Of a stretch of DNA of 64,000 nt, positions 59,330 through 64,000 are shown piece by piece (the stretch's first letter is position 1; each line of letters opens with the position of its first letter). Source of the DNA: Streptomyces fagopyri (GTDB taxonomy: Bacteria; Actinomycetota; Actinomycetes; Streptomycetales; Streptomycetaceae); NCBI RefSeq assembly GCF_009498275.1, contig NZ_CP045643.1, forward strand, positions 2,914,001 through 2,978,000. Reading direction: 5' to 3'. The notes below the pieces were generated by a model. It saw nothing but the letters and a program-made list of their open reading frames with translations. It had not been told where the DNA came from and did no database searches. The translations under genes and the position numbers were made by a program.

Positions 59330-59643
59330 CAGATTCCTCCTCGGTAGAGCGGGCCACCCGGCCCGTCCAGTTCCTCGATGTACGGCCGGCCGCGAGGACA
59401 CAGGGCCGTGCCCCGCTGCGGCGGCAGCCTGCGCGGCGTGAGCCCGTACAACCCGGGCAGCGACCAGTCGCGGACCCAGTGCGCGCGCCGCCACGCGGTG
59501 GTCGTCGACAGCCCGGTCTGTTCGGCGGCGGTGCGGATGCTGGCGCCTGCTGTGACGAGTTCGAGAACGGCGAGCCCTTGCGCGGCTTTGGTCTCCAGGG
59601 GTACGCGGCGGTAGGGGGTGGGGCCGGCTTGTCTGGGGCTCAT
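59329..59643 (-). CDS. HTH protein of the early-type operon
   Basis: 104 residues from ATG 59643 with AAGGAG upstream; the GTG at 59652 lies inside that RBS and is not used. QGLAVLELVTAGASIRTAAE, QTGLSTTTAWRRAHWVRDWS is a resolvase/homeodomain-like HTH. The next gene overlaps by one base and also encodes an HTH protein, so the two may work as a pair. Confidence 0.7.
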   Translation of the reverse strand: MSPRQAGPTPYRRVPLETKAAQGLAVLELVTAGASIRTAAEQTGLSTTTAWRRAHWVRDWSLPGLYGLTPRRLPPQRGTALCPRGRPYIEELDGPGGPLYRGGI

Positions 59644-59756
59644 CCGTTTCACTCCTTACGTGTGCGTGGGCGGTTGGTGTTACTGCTGGTCGGGGGCCGG
59701 TTTCTGTGTGCGTGGGTGGCCGCCCCGAGATCCGGGGCGGCCTGCTCGTGGGCGGG

Positions 59757-60071
59757 TCAGACGAACATGACGAGTTGCTCGCCGTTGCCGGTGATGACCG
59801 TGGCTTCTCGGACAGCGGACCTCTCCGGCTCCGGCGGCGTCAGCTGGTCGTTGAGCGTCCGGATCTCGGAGCGGATCCGGTCCGTCTTCTCCTTGCGGTA
59901 CAGGCCGGAGCAGCACGGTTCGCAGGCCGTGTTCGGCTTCCGGTGGTCCTGGCAGACGAGGGCCTGGTCGATGTGGAGGCCGGGCGTCTTCAGCGTCCAG
60001 GTCTTCAGTTCTCCGCGGAGGTCGCGGAGTTGCGCGCGGATGACCTTCTTCTCGTCGGTGGTGATGGTCAC
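59757..60071 (-). CDS. 104-residue hypothetical protein with Cys/His cluster
   Basis: MTITTDEKKVIRAQLRDLRG, then VCQDHRKPNTACEPCCSGLY, which has four Cys and one His and could bind a metal, then a helix (KTDRIRSEIRTLNDQL). An RBS-like AAGGAGAACCACG precedes the ATG. Function unknown. Confidence 0.68.
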   Translation of the reverse strand: MTITTDEKKVIRAQLRDLRGELKTWTLKTPGLHIDQALVCQDHRKPNTACEPCCSGLYRKEKTDRIRSEIRTLNDQLTPPEPERSAVREATVITGNGEQLVMFV

Positions 60072-60143
60072 GTGGTTCTCCTTCGTGGTGTCCTTGGGGT
60101 GGCCGGCCCCGTCTCCCGCGGGGCCGGCCGATTGGTGTGCGGG

Positions 60144-60428
60144 TCAGACGAGCGCGTGGGCGGGCGTGGACGCGGGGGCGTTGAGCAGAACGGCGCTCAC
60201 CTCGTGGTCGTGTTCGCGCAGTTCGTCGGCGGTCCAGACCGTGTCGAGGTACACGAACGCGGCCTTCACGGAGGTGAGCGCGACGCCATCCCCGACGATG
60301 CCCTCGACGACCGTGGCCCATCCGATGACGGGGCAGGTGACGGTCTCGGGTTCACCGTGGTGGAAGTTGACGGTCCATCCGGACTGCGCCGGGGCCATGT
60401 TGATGATGTTGCCGGTGGCGATCTTCAC
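60144..60428 (-). CDS. 94-residue hypothetical protein
   Basis: MKIATGNIINMAPAQSGWTV, a beta-rich middle (FHHGEPETVTCPVIGWATVV) and AAFVYLDTVWTADELREHDH. Strongly strand-rich, single domain. AGGGAGAACCACTG precedes the ATG. No family recognised. Confidence 0.65.
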   Translation of the reverse strand: MKIATGNIINMAPAQSGWTVNFHHGEPETVTCPVIGWATVVEGIVGDGVALTSVKAAFVYLDTVWTADELREHDHEVSAVLLNAPASTPAHALV

Positions 60429-60479
60429 AGTGGTTCTCCCTGTTCGGGGTTGACCGGCCGCCGGTTGACGGCCGGAAGT

Positions 60480-60746
60480 TCATGGGCGGTTGCGTGCGTT
60501 GCGGAACCACGAGGTGAGCAGGGCCGCTTGCTCCCACCCGAGGCGGTCGTAAAGGGGCTTCACCGAGACGTGCAGCGGGTGGCTGCCAGGCTGGCCATAC
60601 ACGTGGTGCCGGAGTGCGGCAGCGAGGTCTACGGCGGCCGTCCAACCGAGGCCGTCGACCAGGTCCCGGGCGAGGCTCGCGTACGTGTAGCCGCCTCCGT
60701 CCCGGATCCGGTCGGCTCGACTGGTCCAGCGCTCCATGCCGGTCAC
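60480..60746 (-). CDS. 88-residue hypothetical protein after dnaB
   Basis: GTG start at 60746 overlapping the dnaB stop by four bases; ATG 60737 is an alternative. YTYASLARDLVDGLGWTAAV, DLAAALRHHVYGQ and KPLYDRLGWEQAALLTSWFR give an all-helical protein. Coupling to dnaB suggests a replication-related helper, but nothing is recognised. Confidence 0.64.
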   Translation of the reverse strand: MTGMERWTSRADRIRDGGGYTYASLARDLVDGLGWTAAVDLAAALRHHVYGQPGSHPLHVSVKPLYDRLGWEQAALLTSWFRNARNRP

Positions 60747-62086
60747 GTCTGTGCCATGTCGACGAACCGGGAATAGTGCAGTTGGGCCGCCACCGTGAGC
60801 GTGGCCAGTGGCCCGTTGCGGTGCTTGACGACCATGAGGTCCGCCTCGCCCGAGCGCGGTGATTCCTTGTCGTACGCGTCCTCGCGGTGCACGAGGATCA
60901 CCATGTCGGCGTCCTGCTCCAGGGAGCCGGACTCCCGGAGGTCCGAGAGCTGAGGCTTCTTGTCCTGCCGCTGCTCCGACCCGCGATTCAGCTGGGCCAG
61001 GACCACGACCGGGACGTGCAGTTCCTTGGCGAGGAGCTTGATCCCACGGCTCAGTTCCGACACTTCCTGCTGTCGGTTCTCGTGCCTGCGGGAGGTGCCC
61101 GCGCCGAGGAGCTGGAGGTAGTCGATGACCACCAGGTCGAGGCCTTCACGCTGCTGCCTCCGGCGGCACTTGGCCTTGATCGACGACAGGGTCTGGCCGT
61201 GGGTGTCGTCGATGAACAAGGGTGCGGCGGAGACGTCGGACATGCGCTGGGCGATCCGTGCCCAGTCGTCGTCGGTGACGTTCCCAGACCGGAGGTGGTG
61301 GAGGGCTACCCGCGACTCAGCGGACAGCGTCCGGTCTTGGAGTTCGGTCAGGCCCATCTCCAGGGAGAAGAAGGCGGACGGCCGGCCGTGCTTGATGGAG
61401 CAGGCGCGGGCGAAGTCGAGGGCCAGCGTCGACTTCCCCATGGCGGGGCGGCCCGCGACGATGACCATCTGCCCGGGGTGGAGACCGTTCGTCAGCAGGT
61501 CGAGGTCGGAGAAGCCGGTCGGTACGCCGGTGATCTCCCCGTTGTTGCGGCGGCCTTCCAGGGCGTCGAGGTACTCGCCCAGGGTGTCGCCGATGTACGC
61601 GCCCTGTGACTCCTCGCTCGTGGTCAAGGCGCCTTCGAGAGCGGCGGCGGCCGACTCCTTGGCCTGGTCGATGTCACCGTGTGCCCGGTAGCCCAGCTCT
61701 GTGATCTGGACCCCAGCGCTGCCGATGCTGCGGAACTCGGCGAGATCGCGGACGATGCCGGCGTAGTGCTCGGCGCTGGTCGCGGATGGCACCTGCTGGA
61801 TGAGTTGGTGGAGGTAGGAGGCGCCGCCGACGCGCTCAAGGTCTCCGGTCTTGGCGAGTTCCCTGCCGAGGGTCACGGGGTCGGCGGGTTCGTTGCGGCC
61901 GTAGAGGTCGAGGATCGTCCGGTAGATCGTCTGGTGGTTGGCGAAGTAGAAGTCGGCCGGCGAGCGGAGGCTGTCGATGACGTCGGCGATGGCGTCCTTC
62001 GACAGCTGCATGGCGCCGAGGACGGACTGTTCCGACGCTCGGTCGCGTGGTGGAACCCGTTCCATGTCGGGCTGGTCATCGGTCAT
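60743..62086 (-). CDS. DnaB-type replicative DNA helicase
   Basis: 447 residues from ATG 62086 (AGGAGCAAG upstream). N-terminal DnaB domain (ASEQSVLGAMQLSKDAIADV; FYFANHQTIYRTILDLYGRN) and RecA-like motor: Walker A AGRPAMGKSTLALDFA, FFSLEMGLTELQDRTLSAES (split), Walker B LDLVVIDYLQLL, LAQLNRGSEQRQDKKPQLSD and the arginine finger region. It unwinds DNA at a fork. Chromosomal DnaB should be elsewhere, so this copy serves the element. It starts within the end of the loader-like gene. Confidence 0.94.
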   Translation of the reverse strand: MTDDQPDMERVPPRDRASEQSVLGAMQLSKDAIADVIDSLRSPADFYFANHQTIYRTILDLYGRNEPADPVTLGRELAKTGDLERVGGASYLHQLIQQVPSATSAEHYAGIVRDLAEFRSIGSAGVQITELGYRAHGDIDQAKESAAAALEGALTTSEESQGAYIGDTLGEYLDALEGRRNNGEITGVPTGFSDLDLLTNGLHPGQMVIVAGRPAMGKSTLALDFARACSIKHGRPSAFFSLEMGLTELQDRTLSAESRVALHHLRSGNVTDDDWARIAQRMSDVSAAPLFIDDTHGQTLSSIKAKCRRRQQREGLDLVVIDYLQLLGAGTSRRHENRQQEVSELSRGIKLLAKELHVPVVVLAQLNRGSEQRQDKKPQLSDLRESGSLEQDADMVILVHREDAYDKESPRSGEADLMVVKHRNGPLATLTVAAQLHYSRFVDMAQT

Positions 62087-62937
62087 GCGGTCTTGCTCCT
62101 GCGCGCGTCGGGGTGGCAGTCGGGGCATGGGGCGCCGTCGAGTAGCCGGAAGTTGGGGTTGAAGCGGGCTGCGGGGTTGTCGTCACCGCAGTGGCCGCAC
62201 CAGGCCGGTGTCTTGGACGCGGGCTTGGTGGGCTGATCGGCGCGCCACTTCTCAGCGAGGGCGGCGAAGTCGTTGTTGTTCGCGACGGTGCGCCACCAGG
62301 CCGGGCCGTTGGGCTTGTGGGTGGTGGTGATCCAGTCGATGAAGGTCTCTCTCTCGTCGTCGGCCACGGCGCCGGAGTCACGTACGAGTTGCTCAGCCAG
62401 AGAGAGAGGAGGTAGTTGAGGAGATAGAGGAGTAGGGGGGTTCGATTCGAACCGGCTACGGTGCCAATTTGAACCGGCTACTCCGTCCGTAGGCGGTTCT
62501 TTTTGGACCGACCCCTCGCTGTTGGGTGTCCGAATCGGACCGGCTACAGAGCCCGTTGTCGGTCCTGTTTGAACCTCCTTCGGAGACGTAGCCGGTTCGT
62601 TCTGGACCGCCAACGTCAGCGGGCACCCGCAGCCGGCCTCACCGGGGCACCCGTCGGGATGCAGGTGGAGGAACCGGTACTTGGCGACCTTGCCGTTGTG
62701 CCCGCCACCCGCATGCTCGATGACCTTTTCGTCCTGGAGGCGGGCCAGGATCTTCCGCATGTCGCGGTCGTTCTTCACCATGGCGTGCCGCATGATCTCG
62801 GCGTCGACCGCGCTGTTCCACGTGAGGCGCGACCTATCGTTGGCGTCGTCTGCGAGGACCATCGCCGTCAACTTCTCGCGGTGGGTCAGAGAAGGCGGTG
62901 CCCACACCTTCACCTCGCGGTACAGCTCGTAGCCCAT
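62083..62937 (-). CDS. replication initiator/helicase loader-like protein
   Basis: 284 residues from ATG 62937. The N-terminal 95 residues are a winged helix (LTHREKLTAMVLADDANDRS; DMRKILARLQDEKVIEHAGG). A Pro/Ser/Thr linker of about 75 residues follows, then a DnaD/loader-like helical part (FIDWITTTHKPNGPAWWRTV) and two CxxC pairs (CGHCGDDN, CPDCHPDA). Its position directly before dnaB with a four-base overlap is that of phage O or DnaI-type proteins. Origin binding would be by the winged helix. Assigned by layout rather than clear homology. Confidence 0.72.
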   Translation of the reverse strand: MGYELYREVKVWAPPSLTHREKLTAMVLADDANDRSRLTWNSAVDAEIMRHAMVKNDRDMRKILARLQDEKVIEHAGGGHNGKVAKYRFLHLHPDGCPGEAGCGCPLTLAVQNEPATSPKEVQTGPTTGSVAGPIRTPNSEGSVQKEPPTDGVAGSNWHRSRFESNPPTPLSPQLPPLSLAEQLVRDSGAVADDERETFIDWITTTHKPNGPAWWRTVANNNDFAALAEKWRADQPTKPASKTPAWCGHCGDDNPAARFNPNFRLLDGAPCPDCHPDARRSKTA

Positions 62938-63128
62938 CAGGTGTTGTCGTCCTTGCGTGCGCCGGCGAAGCGGGTGTGGAACTCCCATGCCTGCCAGCCG
63001 TGGGCGGCGAGGCGCCGGAGTTCGGCGCGCGCTTCGGGGAGGGTGAGGCTGTACGTGCGGGCGATCCGGTGGGCCCAACGGCTACGGCCGCGGGCGGTCG
63101 GCCCTCGCCTCCGCTGTGTGTCGAGCAT
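62937..63128 (-). CDS. 63-residue hypothetical protein
   Basis: Basic N terminus (MLDTQRRRGPTARGRSRWAH) and a helix (LPEARAELRRLAAHGWQAWE). Its stop shares a base with the next start. Support is the coupling only. Function unknown. Confidence 0.55.
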   Translation of the reverse strand: MLDTQRRRGPTARGRSRWAHRIARTYSLTLPEARAELRRLAAHGWQAWEFHTRFAGARKDDNT

Positions 63129-63286
63129 GGTTCGTGGTCCGTTCGCGAGGGCTCGGCCGGTGCGGGTTGGCTAGTTCTTCTCTCCCTGTTGGGAGCGGCC
63201 TCGCGGTGATCAGGTCTAGGTGGTGCCTGCGCCCCGCCCGGCCGCCGAAGCAGCCGGGACGGGACGGCAGTTGCCGGGTGCTGACG

Positions 63287-63727
63287 TCACCTTTCGGCGT
63301 GCTCGGCGAGTTCACGGATCCGGGCGGGCGCACCGAGCGCGGTCGTCCTGACGATGTCCGGGTTGGCGCCGCCGCGGAGGCTGTCCGCGAGCAGGTCGAA
63401 GAGGTAGCCGTACCCGGCGCCCGCCTCGGCACGGCCCCGCTCGATCGCGGTGAACGCCCACAGCGGAGCGACGGTCGCGGCGCGCAGGGCCTCGGCGAAC
63501 TCGGCGCTGGCCTCGGTCTTGAGGACGCGGGCGATCTCCGGAGCGATCTCGGCGAGCCCGTCGCACATGTTGTCCAGCGTGGCGACCCGGTTCGGGTGGC
63601 GGAGCGCCTCCTCGTACGCGGCGCCAGCGACGTACAGGCCGGCCGCGGCGATGGTGGCGGAGTCGGTGCGCGGGCGTACGGCCTCGGCCGGAAGTGCGCT
63701 GGTGCTGGCCGTGAGGGTCTGTGCCAT
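63287..63727 (-). CDS. hypothetical helical protein of the early-type operon
   Basis: 146 residues from ATG 63727. Almost all helix: SATIAAAGLYVAGAAYEEAL, LAEIAPEIARVLKTEASAEF and GYLFDLLADSLRGGANPDIV. No motif recognised. A long gap of 159 bp separates it from the next gene downstream. Confidence 0.66.
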   Translation of the reverse strand: MAQTLTASTSALPAEAVRPRTDSATIAAAGLYVAGAAYEEALRHPNRVATLDNMCDGLAEIAPEIARVLKTEASAEFAEALRAATVAPLWAFTAIERGRAEAGAGYGYLFDLLADSLRGGANPDIVRTTALGAPARIRELAEHAER

Positions 63728-63849
63728 AGTGCTTACATCCGTTCTGTTGAGGGCCCGGTCTGCTGTCGTAGGTGCGCCGGGCCTTCGGCGTTTCTCGGTT
63801 CGGATAGGCCCCTGGCTACAGGCGTTGACGCGCCTGCTGGGGGCCGCTT

Positions 63850-64000
63850 TCATGCGGCAGTGGATACCTGGGAGTCGACGGCCACGAGGATGCGAAGGCG
63901 GGCCGTCTGCTCGGGGGCCAGCGGCGGGGCCAGGTCGACGGTCTCCGCGATGGAAAGCCAGTAGCTCTCCCCCGCGAGGTCTCCCCGTTCGGCAGCCGCG
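63850..64000 (-). CDS. hypothetical protein, C-terminal part (start outside window)
   Basis: The minus-strand frame is open to the window edge and stops at 63850. Visible end: GESYWLSIAETVDLAPPLAP followed by EQTARLRILVAVDSQVSTAA. The motif APPLxPEQxxxLR is common at the end of small Streptomyces element proteins of unknown function. It is 122 bp upstream of the 63727 gene in the same operon. Confidence 0.6.
   Translation of the reverse strand, partial: AAAERGDLAGESYWLSIAETVDLAPPLAPEQTARLRILVAVDSQVSTAA

Larger units (their letters stand above)
40503..64000. mobile_element. element 2: integrative element mixing conjugation and phage genes, right end outside window
   Basis: Starts where yifB homology ends on the N-terminal side (about 40502) and fills the rest of the window, at least 23.5 kb. 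It carries a Tra-type FtsK translocase with Spd-like membrane proteins (40.6-46.5 kb), regulators, an isolated tape-measure protein (50.4-54.9 kb), a tyrosine integrase (56.3-57.4 kb) and an early-type operon with helicase loader-like and DnaB proteins (57.9-64 kb). No capsid, portal, terminase large subunit or other tail gene is seen. The mix suggests an AICE-like conjugative element or a phage-plasmid derivative. Confidence 0.85.

Noticed and set aside
50432..64000. Complete prophage
   Set aside because: Only a tape-measure protein, a small-terminase-like HTH protein, an integrase and replication genes are seen; capsid, portal, large terminase, lysis and other tail genes are absent from the part in view.

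Overview
The window is about 70% G+C. Its core genes (whiG, an ECF41 sigma factor, a sortase with LAETG-type surface proteins, the rpsB-tsf-pyrH-frr-cdsA run) point to a Streptomyces chromosome. About the first 33 kb is conserved core. The last 31 kb is acquired DNA: two separate insertions have broken one chromosomal gene, yifB (comM), which normally lies directly upstream of dprA.

Region 1 (1-16.5 kb) holds the end of an adenosine deaminase gene, a glycerophosphodiesterase, and an ECF41 sigma factor operon with an NAD(P)-binding protein. A second ECF-type sigma factor overlaps a membrane protein gene, followed by a class F sortase coupled to a probable wall-anchored substrate. A polyamine-breakdown group comes next (PotD-like binding protein, aldehyde dehydrogenase, Lrp-type regulator, class III aminotransferase). 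It is followed by an ABC/FtsX-type exporter, a VOC protein, a LOG-like protein and a LAETG surface protein with a consensus-like promoter.

Region 2 (16.6-32.8 kb) holds a thiamine-type ABC importer under a TPP riboswitch, rlmN, a frameshifted DUF6928-type pseudogene, and the cdsA-frr-pyrH-tsf-rpsB run with hairpins between genes. After these come an M23 peptidase, a TetR regulator, whiG, dprA (with an unusual repetitive N-terminal extension) and the 3' part of yifB.

Region 3 (about 32.80-40.05 kb) is element 1, roughly 7.2 kb, inserted just before the Walker A codons of yifB. It carries a tightly coupled set: a 371-aa tyrosine recombinase, a 115-aa HTH protein and an 851-aa protein with nine zinc-ribbon-like motifs joined to a degenerate recombinase domain. 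This gene set resembles Tn554 tnpABC in number and size class. Cargo follows: an HTH-Ser/Thr kinase fusion whose predicted promoter lies inside paired operator-like palindromes, a 56-aa hydrophobic protein and a sigma-like protein.

Region 4 (about 40.05-40.50 kb) is an internal piece of yifB. Region 5 (about 40.50 kb to beyond the window) is element 2. It combines an FtsK/TraB-type DNA translocase with Spd-like membrane proteins, an isolated phage tape-measure protein with an NlpC/P60-like end, a tyrosine integrase in the middle of the known part, regulators with paired palindromic operators, a pterin dehydratase, and a long early-type operon with a helicase loader-like protein and DnaB. GGTAC/GTACC motifs cluster in and beside the tra genes and force codons that are rare in Streptomyces, so they may be a DNA recognition locus for the translocase. 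The 5' end of yifB should lie beyond the right edge.
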